This document shows positions 46,022 to 54,624 of a stretch of DNA of 64,000 nt, one piece after another. Both the position numbers and the translations under genes were made by a program. The notes beneath the pieces are model-generated. The model was not told the DNA's origin and did no database searches. It saw only the letters and a list, made by a program, of their open reading frames with translations. Position 1 is the stretch's first letter, and the number at the start of each line of letters is the position of its first letter. Source of the stretch: F23-D06 sp045600905 (lineage in GTDB: Bacteria; Bacteroidota; Bacteroidia; Bacteroidales; WCHB1-69); assembly GCA_045600905.1 (NCBI GenBank), contig JAZRYT010000054.1, positions 1-64,000 of the forward strand, given 5' to 3'.

Positions 46022-47647
46022 ATGTATTTCAAGGCTTTACATATCATCTCCTTGGTGCTTGTATGCTTCTCCGTGTCTGCACAGAACAGACATCTCACAG
46101 ATGCGCAGAGAGACGAACAAATCAATTTCATTCGTCAAGACACTTTGTCCGTAACCGTAGAGGCTCTTCCTGATGAAATCAACAGTCGGTTTTCCGAATA
46201 TTCAGGTAAGCTTCTCCCAGACTCTACTTTTTTGTTTTCTTCTATGAGAGCTGATGCAGATGAAGATTTCGACCATCTTTTCGAAACCAGTTGGTACTGC
46301 AATCTTTATCAATCCAAATTACTCTCAGACGGCAGTTATCTTCCCGCTATTCCTTTGCCATCCATCATTAATACTCACAAAGCCTTTAACAGCAACTTGT
46401 GCTATCTTCAAGAAAAGGAACTTCTCATCTTTACCAGATGCACTCGCGCAAGCAACGGAGACCTTCAATGTTCCCTATGGCAAAGCTCACGTCACAACGG
46501 AGAATGGAGCAAGCCAAAGAAACTCCCATCGTCTATTAATGCAGAAGGCAGTTCTTCAATGCAACCTGACCTTGTATCTGAAAACGGACAAGACATCTTA
46601 TATTTCGTTTCAAATCGGAAACACGGGATTGGGGGGTACGACATTTGGTATTCTATTTACAAAGATGGACATTTTAACTCTCCCATCAATGCCGGTCCCG
46701 TTATTAACACCGAAGGAAATGAAGTCACACCTTTTTATGACAAGACAAACGGCATCCTCTATTTCAGTTCCGATGAGCATCTCGGCATTGGAGATTACGA
46801 CATATTTTATAGTATCGGCGCCTTGAGCCAATGGGGTGAAGTCTCCAATATGGGTGTCCCGTTCAATTCGGAATACAACGATTATTATTTCACACTGAAT
46901 GAAGGTGGACAAAACGGTTATTTTTCTTCCAATCGTCCTCATGACAATATGGATGCTTCCGACACTTGCTGCAACGACCTTTTCTATTACAAATGGCATC
47001 CGTCTGATGTTCCTGACAGTATTCCCATTCCGACTGTTCCGTCACTATCTGAAAAAATAGCATCAGTTTTACCCATCACGCTCTATTTTCAAAACGACGA
47101 GCCGAACCCTAAATCCACAGCAGACACCACTAACGAAGATTACCCGACGTTATATAGAAGGTATCTGTCTGACAACAACCTATACGTGTCCGAATCCAGT
47201 CGCGGATTATCTGGGAAGCAACAAACCTCCGTTCGTCAAGAAATGTTGGAATTTCTACAGGATTCCGTCGCCACCGGGTACAATCGGTTGCAACAACTCG
47301 TTCAATATCTGAAAGAAGCCTTACAAAATGGCGAAACCGTTGAACTTACTATCAGCGGCTACGCGAGCCCGCTTCATCATAGCGACTATAACCTGCATCT
47401 GTCCGCCAGAAGAATCACCAGTTTGACAAACTACCTTTCAAAAGCAGAGAATGGTTTCTTCCTCCCCTATTTGACTCACGAGAAACAAGGACTCATCATC
47501 CGGACGAATCCAGAAGGTGCCGTACAACATTCTTTTCAAACCAATGAAGCAAGAGAGACTGTTTATGGACTTCAAGCGGCCAAAGACCGTAAAATCATCA
47601 TCATAGGAAAAATTGTCACAAAACAGCCATCATCTATTAACCATTAA
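46022..47647 (+). CDS. PD40/OmpA-like periplasmic partner of PorP
   Basis: A 541-residue exported protein (signal ending SVSAQ). Residues about 45-330 contain PD40 propeller motifs (ILYFVSNRKHGIGGYDIWYS, LYFSSDEHLGIGDYDIFYS, GYFSSNRPHDNMD). The C-terminal 190 residues are OmpA-like (LTISGYASPLHHSDYNLHLSARRI) but lack the canonical TD motif, so peptidoglycan binding may be lost or altered. The ATG follows the PorP stop after one base, so translation is coupled. PorP/SprF genes are commonly paired with such genes in Bacteroidota, where they help particular surface proteins. Confidence 0.85.
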   Translation: MYFKALHIISLVLVCFSVSAQNRHLTDAQRDEQINFIRQDTLSVTVEALPDEINSRFSEYSGKLLPDSTFLFSSMRADADEDFDHLFETSWYCNLYQSKLLSDGSYLPAIPLPSIINTHKAFNSNLCYLQEKELLIFTRCTRASNGDLQCSLWQSSRHNGEWSKPKKLPSSINAEGSSSMQPDLVSENGQDILYFVSNRKHGIGGYDIWYSIYKDGHFNSPINAGPVINTEGNEVTPFYDKTNGILYFSSDEHLGIGDYDIFYSIGALSQWGEVSNMGVPFNSEYNDYYFTLNEGGQNGYFSSNRPHDNMDASDTCCNDLFYYKWHPSDVPDSIPIPTVPSLSEKIASVLPITLYFQNDEPNPKSTADTTNEDYPTLYRRYLSDNNLYVSESSRGLSGKQQTSVRQEMLEFLQDSVATGYNRLQQLVQYLKEALQNGETVELTISGYASPLHHSDYNLHLSARRITSLTNYLSKAENGFFLPYLTHEKQGLIIRTNPEGAVQHSFQTNEARETVYGLQAAKDRKIIIIGKIVTKQPSSINH

Positions 47648-47769
47648 CCATTTATCATTAACCTTTAATCAGATTTGGTGCTACGCTTTGAAGAATTTCT
47701 GCAGAGCACCCTCTCAAGCGCTTTTTTGACTATTTTTGCACCTTCAATTTTTAGAACATTTATATCATT

Positions 47770-48111
47770 ATGCTTAAGTATTTTAAAGAACCTCCTTTTT
47801 CCGTAACCATTTGCGACAAAGATGGAAAGATTTTGGAAATGAACGACAAATCCGTTTCTACCTTTTGCAAAGACGGTCAATCCATTATCGGGAACTCACT
47901 GTTGGATTGTCATCCGGAACCCGCCAGAGCCAAACTTCTCGGTCTGCTTGCCAATCATAATGTCAATGCCTACACCATAGAGAAAAACGGCATAAAAAAA
48001 CTCATTTACCAAGCACCGTGGTACGAAAACGGTGAATTCTCCGGCTACATTGAGTTATCTATGGAAATTCCTATGGAGATGCCTCATTACGTACGTAAGC
48101 CGACTAAATAG
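47770..48111 (+). CDS. small PAS-domain protein
   Basis: A 113-residue protein that looks like a single PAS fold: PFSVTICDKDGKILEMNDKSV, IIGNSLLDCHPEPAR, then TIEKNGIKKLIYQAPWYENGEFSGYIELSME. Such isolated PAS proteins may bind a small ligand or haem and pair with another protein. No effector domain is attached. A TATTTTTG box at 47731-47738 provides a likely promoter. The 122-base gap before it consists of ATTAACC-like repeats. Confidence 0.8.
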   Translation: MLKYFKEPPFSVTICDKDGKILEMNDKSVSTFCKDGQSIIGNSLLDCHPEPARAKLLGLLANHNVNAYTIEKNGIKKLIYQAPWYENGEFSGYIELSMEIPMEMPHYVRKPTK

Positions 48112-48176
48112 TAATCAGCGGACTGCAATATAAAGGGCTATCATTTAATCTTTAATTCTTAATTTTATTGACCACA

Positions 48177-48947
48177 ATGTACACCAACAATCGCGATAAA
48201 GAAAAAGACACGAGTCTTATTTACGGTATGCGCCCCATCTTTGAGGCAATCGAAAGCGGCAAAACCATTGACAAAGTTCTCTTTCAAAAAGGTCTTCAAG
48301 GCGAGCTGTTCAAAGAACTTTTCTACGAAGTCCGCCAGCACAAGATTCCTTTCCAATATGTTCCGTTAGAGAAACTCAACCGGTTGACGCGCAACAATCA
48401 CCAAGGCGTTGTGGCTTTCCTTTCCGCCATTGAGTATTGCAGTATATTCGACATTGTTCCCAACATTTTTGAAGAAGGCCGAACACCGTTTTTACTTTTA
48501 TTGGACAAGATTACAGATGTCCGCAACGTGGGTGCTATAGCCCGTTCAGCCGAATGTGCCGGTGTGGATGCCATCATCATTCCTCTTAACGGTGGTGCCC
48601 AATTGAATGAAGACGCCGTGAAAAGCTCCGCTGGCGCGCTAAACAAGATTCCAATCTGCCGCCACTCCAATTTGGTCGAAGTCATCCAATATTTAAAGGA
48701 TTCCGGCATTGAAGTCATCGGTGTGACGGAGAAAGCGAACCACGCTCTCTACAACAAGGATTTCACCGGGCCGACCTGCCTGATAATGGGTAACGAATAC
48801 GAGGGAATCGCTTGGGACTACCTCAAGCACTGCAACGACACCGTCACGATTCCGATGGTCGGAACCATTCGCTCTCTGAATGTATCCGTGGCCACGGGAA
48901 TCACCTTGTTCGAAGTTGTCAAACAGCGAAATCCTGTCAAAGAATGA
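48177..48947 (+). CDS. rlmB: 23S rRNA 2'-O-ribose methyltransferase, TrmH/RlmB type
   Basis: A SPOUT-family methyltransferase of 256 residues. The N-terminal substrate-binding domain contains LIYGMRPIFEAIESG and NHQGVVAF; the SPOUT knot has LLLDKITDVRNVGAIARSAE (motif 1), IMGNEYEGIA (motif 2) and IPMVGTIRSLNVSVATGI (motif 3). RlmB methylates G2251 of 23S rRNA in E. coli, and the target here is inferred. The start is ATG 48177; the in-frame TTG at 48168 is less likely. Its stop overlaps the next start (ATGA). Confidence 0.9.
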   Translation: MYTNNRDKEKDTSLIYGMRPIFEAIESGKTIDKVLFQKGLQGELFKELFYEVRQHKIPFQYVPLEKLNRLTRNNHQGVVAFLSAIEYCSIFDIVPNIFEEGRTPFLLLLDKITDVRNVGAIARSAECAGVDAIIIPLNGGAQLNEDAVKSSAGALNKIPICRHSNLVEVIQYLKDSGIEVIGVTEKANHALYNKDFTGPTCLIMGNEYEGIAWDYLKHCNDTVTIPMVGTIRSLNVSVATGITLFEVVKQRNPVKE

Positions 48948-49453
48948 AAAAGATAGGCATACTTTCCGACACACACGGCTATTTGCATCCCAATGCCTTT
49001 GAATTTTTCAAGGACTGCGATGAAATTTGGCACGCAGGCGATATTGTTGATGATTTCATTCTTGACGAGCTTCAGGCAATTGCCCCTGTTGTACGCGCCG
49101 TATATGGCAACTGCGACGACTGGGACATACGCCGCGAAATTCCTGAAACACAGATTTTCCAATGCGAAGGTCACAAAGTGGCCATCAAACACATTGTGGG
49201 CCACCCCGGAAAATATTTTCCCGAAGGCTATCAACTCATCCAAGAAGAAAAGCCGACCCTTTTGGTCGCCGGTCATTCTCACATTTTAAAAGTTATGAAT
49301 GACACAAAGAACAACCTGCTATTCATCAATCCAGGTGCGGCCGGACGTTACGGATTTCACACCAGACTCACGATGATTCGCCTGAAAATAGACGGCAAAG
49401 AACTCTCCAATCTGGAAATTTATGACGAACCAAAACTCCAACCCATCCCATGA
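48944..49453 (+). CDS. YfcE/MJ0936-type metallophosphoesterase
   Basis: A 169-residue calcineurin-like phosphodiesterase. The metal ligands are visible in GILSDTHGYL, WHAGDIVDD, YGNCDDWDI and VAGHSHI, with LFINPGAAGRYG at the end. The substrate in vivo is unknown; relatives hydrolyse artificial phosphodiesters. ATGA overlaps at both ends couple it to rlmB and to the MiaA-like gene. Confidence 0.92.
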   Translation: MKKIGILSDTHGYLHPNAFEFFKDCDEIWHAGDIVDDFILDELQAIAPVVRAVYGNCDDWDIRREIPETQIFQCEGHKVAIKHIVGHPGKYFPEGYQLIQEEKPTLLVAGHSHILKVMNDTKNNLLFINPGAAGRYGFHTRLTMIRLKIDGKELSNLEIYDEPKLQPIP

Positions 49454-50214
49454 TTACCGAAGACAGCCCCATCCTTACCGTTCTAGGTCCGACCGCCACT
49501 GGAAAGACACATATTGCCGTACGCCTCGCCGCTGAAATCGGCGGAGAAATCGTCAGTGCCGACTCCCGCCAAATATACCGAAGAATGGATATCGGCACAG
49601 GCAAAGACATTTCAGAATACACGTACAACGGCATTCCAGTCCCCTATCATCTTATTGACATAGAGGAACCAGGTGTGAAATACAATGTCTATCGATACCA
49701 GCAGGAAGCCTTCAAAGCAATACAGGACATTCAGCAACGAGACAAACGCATTGTCCTTTGCGGCGGCAGCGGAATGTACGTCGAAGCCGTTCTTCAAGGT
49801 TATAGATTCCGTTTCCAAGAAGACGAACAGATACTCTCAGATCCCGTTCCAGCTATACTCATCGGACTACGAGGCGAACGCGACCTCATCCGAAATCGCA
49901 TCACTGCCCGACTGAAAGCGCGCTTGGAAGAGGGAATGATTGAGGAAATCCAAGGGCTTTTGGATGCTGGCATTCCTTCGGAAACACTTATCCGATACGG
50001 ATTGGAATACAAATTCGTCACGCTCTACATCCTAGGAGAACTCAAATACGAAGAAATGTACGAGAAACTGAAGGTCGCCATCCACCAATTCTCCAAACGC
50101 CAAATGACTTGGTTCCGAAGAATGGAACGCTTGGGCATGGACATCCATTGGATTGATGTCGCACTACCTGAAGATGACAAAATGGAGGAAATATACAAAT
50201 TCCTACAAGAATAA
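49450..50214 (+). CDS. short MiaA-like tRNA dimethylallyltransferase
   Basis: MiaA adds an isopentenyl group to A37 of tRNAs reading UNN codons. The 254-residue product has the P-loop GPTATGKTH (13-21), VSADSRQIYRRMDIGTGKD, YHLIDIEEPG, CGGSGMYVEAVLQGY and SKRQMTWFRR. It is about 50-60 residues shorter than E. coli MiaA (316). The missing part lies after GMYVEAVLQG, where the helical insertion with the HPND/RALE motifs is expected; the sequence goes straight to ILIGLRGERDLI. It could be a specialised paralogue with changed tRNA recognition. ATGA overlap with the upstream gene. Confidence 0.82.
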   Translation: MITEDSPILTVLGPTATGKTHIAVRLAAEIGGEIVSADSRQIYRRMDIGTGKDISEYTYNGIPVPYHLIDIEEPGVKYNVYRYQQEAFKAIQDIQQRDKRIVLCGGSGMYVEAVLQGYRFRFQEDEQILSDPVPAILIGLRGERDLIRNRITARLKARLEEGMIEEIQGLLDAGIPSETLIRYGLEYKFVTLYILGELKYEEMYEKLKVAIHQFSKRQMTWFRRMERLGMDIHWIDVALPEDDKMEEIYKFLQE

Positions 50215-50265
50215 GGGAACATCCTCATCTGATAACAATATTATGAATTAGGACCAATAGGAAAT

Positions 50266-50288
50266 CACATAATCAAGCATATTATGTG
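50266..50288. terminator. possible terminator between convergent genes
   Basis: An 8-bp AT-rich inverted repeat CACATAAT/ATTATGTG with a 7-base loop lies between the convergent MiaA-like and restriction-enzyme genes. No T-run follows on either strand. Confidence 0.3.
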
Positions 50289-50314
50289 GAAATGTCAGAT
50301 AAAGACGAAAAGAG

Positions 50315-51430
50315 TCACAGTTCCTTTCCTAATTCGGCGACCCTCCTCAACGTCAAAAACGCCTCTTTGAGGGGTTGAGAAACAGAACTATCCGGTTCAT
50401 TTAAAACCAGTTCCTGATACTTGTTAATGAACAGTATTCGATACCTATGAAAAAAATGCAAATAATGCTTAATAAATCCTATACAATCTAGCACCACAAA
50501 TTCTATTCCAATCTCGTTGTAAAAAGTTGCTGCATAATTCACAACTTCTTCCTCAATTGGTTGAGTAGTAATAAGGATGTAATTATCAATTTTCTTCTCA
50601 GAATTTACTATTTTATCAACACAGATTTTCACATCTTCTATAGTAACTTTCTTTTTTTTCATCTCATAACAAGTCACAACCCTATCTTCATCTTGTAATA
50701 CTATTTCAACATCTCCTAAAGCTCCAGTTTGACTATCCGCCGCATTATGCGCGAACAAAGGCTTTGTTCTTTCACGTGTCAAATCTGCAACAGCCTCGTA
50801 CGCTGCCGTAATAATGAGAACAGGTAAACGGCTAGATCCTCTACAACTTAAATGCTGAATTAGTAGTTTTGTTACCTCTTCACTGGAAAGTTGAAGTGAA
50901 CTTTTATCTTCAGACAGTGCCTGTTTCAATTGTGTCATTCTTTGTTCTGTTTCATTTTTTATCACAAACAACATTCGAATCATTTCTGAAAGTGTGTTAA
51001 AAGCAATATCCGAATCAGCCTCAACGCATTCAATCACATCACACATTTCAAAATACACATCTTTCGGACGACATTTATTGAATTGTTCTTTTGTTAAAGG
51101 GGCCTCAATTGTCCGAAAAGCCGGGGTTAAAAAGGCAGTTGTATGATTACAAGGTAATTGATATGAATGCAAAAAAGGCCCTACAACATCCTCATCAATA
51201 CTACGGCCTCTGAATGAATGATCTCCCAACGTGATATATGGCTTATGTAAATCAACTGAAGGATCTTTTATTTTCGCCAACAAACCTGCTATAAGGAAAC
51301 GAACAGGTGCCCTATTTCTTTCACAGCGGCATATAGCTTCCACTTTTGCACCCAATGCATCATCATCAACCAATCTTTCATTTCTGTTCTGCGAAACAGT
51401 TTCGACAATATTTTCAAGTATCTCGCGCAT
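50315..51430 (-). CDS. type II restriction endonuclease, SacI-family-like
   Basis: The 371-residue product shows a PD-(D/E)XK core: D240 in GALGDVEIVL, then E256 and K258 in CYEMKKKKV. The neighbourhood RLPVLIITAAYEA and HNAADSQTGALGDVE is what I recall of the SacI-family restriction enzymes. The cognate site cannot be deduced. ATG 51430 begins two bases after the methyltransferase stop, so the two are one operon with the methyltransferase made first, as expected for safe establishment. The family assignment is from memory of conserved motifs. Confidence 0.75.
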   Translation of the reverse strand: MREILENIVETVSQNRNERLVDDDALGAKVEAICRCERNRAPVRFLIAGLLAKIKDPSVDLHKPYITLGDHSFRGRSIDEDVVGPFLHSYQLPCNHTTAFLTPAFRTIEAPLTKEQFNKCRPKDVYFEMCDVIECVEADSDIAFNTLSEMIRMLFVIKNETEQRMTQLKQALSEDKSSLQLSSEEVTKLLIQHLSCRGSSRLPVLIITAAYEAVADLTRERTKPLFAHNAADSQTGALGDVEIVLQDEDRVVTCYEMKKKKVTIEDVKICVDKIVNSEKKIDNYILITTQPIEEEVVNYAATFYNEIGIEFVVLDCIGFIKHYLHFFHRYRILFINKYQELVLNEPDSSVSQPLKEAFLTLRRVAELGKEL

Positions 51431-51432
51431 TA

Positions 51433-52332
51433 TTAAAACAATTGATAATTTACAGAGCAATCACTCATAGAATAATTAATCCACAAAACTTCTTGCCTAA
51501 CATCCTTAGTAGAATGAATAGTTTTTAAAGGAGCTACTATTTTCGTCCACTTATTCTTTGGATACAAATCGTCCATCATAGGGCAATCATAATTTGACAA
51601 AGCAACCTTTGCAGCTACATTATTGAGAACTTCAGCCAATTGAACGTGGTCACAATCTGACATTTCATATCCATACGCATTACTATCTCCTCGCGTAGCA
51701 TGAAGATAAGGCGGGTCACAATAAAAAAGAGTATTCGAACTATCATATAATCTAATGGTTTCTATAGCCGGCCTATTTTCTATTTGAACTCGCAACAAAC
51801 GTTCTGCGATATAATCCAATTGTTCAATGCCTCCTAACCACCTACTAACAACTCCAGACATCCCAGAGCGGCTGGTGTTTTTACAATTTGCCCAGCGTCC
51901 AACGGAAGCAGTCTGAGCCAAACCTGTCCTAACCTGACGAGCACGTACATAGAACCTTCTAGCACGCTCTAAATCCGAAAGATCAGGATCTAATTCGCAA
52001 GCCAAAGAGAACTCTTCCCTTGAAAAAGGAGTTAATCCTATTTTTTCAATCAATTCATTTCTTGAATCACGCAAAACCCTGAAAAAATTCACCACCTCCC
52101 CATCAAGATCATTATACGTTTCAACAGGTGAAGGATTTCTATTAATCAAAACCGCACCAGATCCTGCAAAAGGCTCACAATAATGATGAGTCTGCGGCAA
52201 ATACTGTAGTAGCCAATCCAAATGCGAGAACTTTCCACCATACCACCCAAAAGCTATCAGCTTTTTCCTTTTGGTTAAAATTGTAATAGGTGATGATTTT
52301 CGTTTTTTTTCAAGTTGCATATTTTCAATCAT
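51433..52332 (-). CDS. DNA adenine-N6 methyltransferase, D12/Dam class
   Basis: A 299-residue N6-adenine methyltransferase. Motif X is FGWYGGKFSHLDWLLQYLP, motif I is EPFAGSGAVLINR (residues 53-65), and the catalytic motif IV is DPPY (206-209) in LFYCDPPYLHAT. This alpha-type order is that of D12 (Dam) enzymes. It protects the host from the adjacent restriction enzyme. Two ATGs (52332 and 52320) are possible starts. A TACGTTTG -7 box (52367-52374, minus strand) lies upstream. No C-protein regulator is seen. Confidence 0.9.
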   Translation of the reverse strand: MIENMQLEKKRKSSPITILTKRKKLIAFGWYGGKFSHLDWLLQYLPQTHHYCEPFAGSGAVLINRNPSPVETYNDLDGEVVNFFRVLRDSRNELIEKIGLTPFSREEFSLACELDPDLSDLERARRFYVRARQVRTGLAQTASVGRWANCKNTSRSGMSGVVSRWLGGIEQLDYIAERLLRVQIENRPAIETIRLYDSSNTLFYCDPPYLHATRGDSNAYGYEMSDCDHVQLAEVLNNVAAKVALSNYDCPMMDDLYPKNKWTKIVAPLKTIHSTKDVRQEVLWINYSMSDCSVNYQLF

Positions 52333-52579
52333 TTATAATTTCTTATTGCGTAATTTAAGATTTGGGCAAACGTACATAAAATTTCGAAATTCCGCGTCAG
52401 TAGATAAAGTATGTTTCCATTAGAGAAAAAGCTTTTATTTAACACCAACTTTCTCTCATTATACATATTATAAGAAATTCCACATCGAATTCTTAACTCC
52501 GACCAATTCCCCATCCCCACCAACTAAGAAATTGGACAGACATAGCGGCATTTTTTGAGAATCGACCATCAAAAATGTC
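52333..52579. other. AT-rich non-coding gap between restriction-modification genes and corA
   Basis: Beyond the likely methyltransferase -7 box (52367-52374) I see no credible gene, direct repeat or attachment site. A 64-codon frame here starts inside the gap and lacks recognisable features. Confidence 0.5.
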
Positions 52580-52609
52580 TTGCTCCAAGCACATTTTTTT
52601 TTATTTTTG
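52580..52609 (+). promoter_or_regulatory. promoter of corA
   Basis: TTG (52580-52582), a 19-base spacer and TATTTTTG (52602-52609) match the Bacteroidetes promoter. The leader is about 65 bases and contains a strong Shine-Dalgarno AAGGAGG at about 52670, rare in this genome. Confidence 0.65.
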
Positions 52610-52683
52610 CGGCCTCAAAAAAAAATCAAGTACAAAGATGTAGTCCTTGCAGTTTATAATCCAGTAAGAAAGGAGGTTATTTT

Positions 52684-53595
52684 ATGGTAGATACCATCGA
52701 TTTCGGTACCTTTAAGTGGCATCACATTACAAATCCAACCGTAGAAGATTTAGATTTTTTAAGGGATAACTTCCATTTCCACCCATTGGATATAGATGAC
52801 TGTTCCAGTTTTGTACAACGTCCCAAAATAGATATTTACGACGACTATTTCTTTTTAGTCTTCCATTTCCCCATTTTTGAAAAGCGCACGCAACTTGTCA
52901 AAACAGAAGAAACGAAAATCTTCTGGGGACAGGATTACCTTATCACCGTCGGCAATTCGCATTATGTCGTGCAGGATCTTTTCAACTACACCAAAATCAA
53001 TCCGGAGCCGGAAGACGAAGATGATATCAGCGGAACCAGCGACGCCGTCTTATACCATATACTATATAGGATGATGAAGGAAACTTTCCTTCTCGTTGAA
53101 AGAATGGGCACCGAAATAGATTTCATCAATCGGGAGCTTTTCAACACCAAATCTGAAAAAATCATCGAACAGATTTCCAGATTCCGCAAAAACATCATCC
53201 AACTGAACACTATGTTCAAGCCTCAATTGCGGCTTTTCAAACTTTTTGAATCAGGCGATGTGAAAGGCTTTGCGGACGATATGGAAGAATACTGGGGCAA
53301 CATCCTCGACTTCTACCAGAAAATGTGGGATATGATTGACGACTACGGCGAATTGGTGGACGGCCTCTCCAACACTTTCGATTCGCTGCAGACCAACAAG
53401 ACCAACGAGATTATGCGTATGCTCACCATTATCTCCACCATCGTCTTGCCGTTAACTTTTATCAGCGGCCTGTATGGTATGAACGTAGTACTTCCTTTCG
53501 CCAATTCTCCGTACGCTTTCCTCATTGTCATCGGTTTTTGCGCCATCATCCTCATCATTCTCGTGCTATTCTTTATTAAAAAGCACTGGTTATAA
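52684..53595 (+). CDS. corA: CorA-family divalent metal transporter
   Basis: CorA forms pentameric Mg2+ (or Co2+/Zn2+) channels in the inner membrane. The 303-residue product has the cytoplasmic alpha/beta domain, the long stalk helix (about residues 130-240) and two C-terminal membrane helices separated by the selectivity motif GLYGMN (about residues 262-267). It ends with the basic tail FIKKHWL. It has its own promoter and a good ribosome-binding site. Confidence 0.93.
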   Translation: MVDTIDFGTFKWHHITNPTVEDLDFLRDNFHFHPLDIDDCSSFVQRPKIDIYDDYFFLVFHFPIFEKRTQLVKTEETKIFWGQDYLITVGNSHYVVQDLFNYTKINPEPEDEDDISGTSDAVLYHILYRMMKETFLLVERMGTEIDFINRELFNTKSEKIIEQISRFRKNIIQLNTMFKPQLRLFKLFESGDVKGFADDMEEYWGNILDFYQKMWDMIDDYGELVDGLSNTFDSLQTNKTNEIMRMLTIISTIVLPLTFISGLYGMNVVLPFANSPYAFLIVIGFCAIILIILVLFFIKKHWL

Positions 53596-53631
53596 ACCAT
53601 TTAACCGGTGTCAGCCTTATTTTTTCCAATT

Positions 53632-54057
53632 ATGTACAAAACAAAACTAGATATCGTCGAGCTTGAAGAAGGCGACTTCCACACTATTATAAAAGGTTCC
53701 ATTTCTGGAGAAAAAATACGCATCGTTTTAGACACAGGCGCTTCCCATAGTTGTATGGACACCGCCTTTGCCAAAACTATTCTTCCCGAACTCCAAACGG
53801 AAGAGCATACCGGTGTGACAGCCGGCATCGGAGGCGACGACTTCGAAGTCCGCGTCGCCAACATCCCCGATTTCAGAATCGGCCATTTCAAACTGAGTTC
53901 GTACGACAATATGGCCCTTATCGACTTCTCCTACATAAATCAGGCCTATTCCCGTCTGAAGAAAGAGCCTATTCAAATGATTTTGGGCAACGATTTTTTA
54001 GTGGAACATAAAGCTGTCGTTGACTACCAGTCTCGTTATCTTTATTTTGGGAAATAA
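53632..54057 (+). CDS. retropepsin-like aspartic protease domain protein
   Basis: A 141-residue protein with the single-motif aspartic protease fold: VLDTGASHSCMD, the flap-like GVTAGIGGDDFEV, and ILGNDFLVEHKAVVDY with the hydrophobic-hydrophobic-Gly signature. As in retropepsins it would need to dimerise. No signal peptide is seen, so it is cytoplasmic. It lies directly before ruvC (stop TAA then ATG with no gap). Substrate unknown. ATG 53632 is preferred to a GTG at 53608. Confidence 0.85.
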   Translation: MYKTKLDIVELEEGDFHTIIKGSISGEKIRIVLDTGASHSCMDTAFAKTILPELQTEEHTGVTAGIGGDDFEVRVANIPDFRIGHFKLSSYDNMALIDFSYINQAYSRLKKEPIQMILGNDFLVEHKAVVDYQSRYLYFGK

Positions 54058-54624
54058 ATGGAAGAAATCAAAACCACACATAAGATTTTAGGTGTCGATC
54101 CGGGCACAAACGTGATGGGCTATGCCATTTTGAGCACCAACCTCAACAAATCGGACGTTGAAGTCATTAGCGTGATTCAAATGAAGAAGCTGGAAGATCA
54201 TTATGCCAAATTGAAATTCATCTACGAGAAAGTCAACGCACTGGTCGAGCAGTATCAGCCTGACATATTGGCCATTGAAGCGCCCTTTTATGGGAAAAAC
54301 GTGCAGTCTATGCTGAAATTGGGCCGTGCGCAAGGAATTGTCATTGCCACTTGTCTGCATGCCGGGATGGACGTTTTCGAATACGAGCCTCGTAAAATCA
54401 AACAATCCATAACGGGGAATGGCAATGCCTCAAAGGAACAGGTCGCTGCTATGCTGTGCCACATGTATCCACTTTCTCAAGACATAGAATTTCTTGATGC
54501 GACAGATGCCCTTGCCGCCGCAGTATGCCACCATCTTCAATCAAAAGTCGTTTTTGGAAGCACTCCTAAATTCAACGATTGGAAATCCTTTATCGCCAAC
54601 AATGAAAAGCGCATTATCAAATAA
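54058..54624 (+). CDS. ruvC: Holliday junction resolvase RuvC
   Basis: RuvC cuts Holliday junctions as a dimer. The 188-residue product has the first catalytic aspartate in ILGVDPGTNVMGYA, the second acid in LAIEAPFYGKNVQS, and the last pair in DATDALAAAVCH. The positions fit the family (about 170-190 residues). ruvA and ruvB are not nearby, which is usual for Bacteroidota. Its end overlaps the next gene by 23 bases. Confidence 0.95.
   Translation: MEEIKTTHKILGVDPGTNVMGYAILSTNLNKSDVEVISVIQMKKLEDHYAKLKFIYEKVNALVEQYQPDILAIEAPFYGKNVQSMLKLGRAQGIVIATCLHAGMDVFEYEPRKIKQSITGNGNASKEQVAAMLCHMYPLSQDIEFLDATDALAAAVCHHLQSKVVFGSTPKFNDWKSFIANNEKRIIK

Noticed and set aside
50215..50314. Insertion-sequence ends or attachment site beside the restriction-modification genes
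   Set aside because: Only an 8-bp AT-rich inverted repeat is present and no matching direct repeat was found on the far side.
52329..52523. A 64-codon frame upstream of the methyltransferase, a possible C-protein regulator
   Set aside because: The sequence is not helix-turn-helix-like, is hydrophobic and random in composition, and overlaps the methyltransferase start region.
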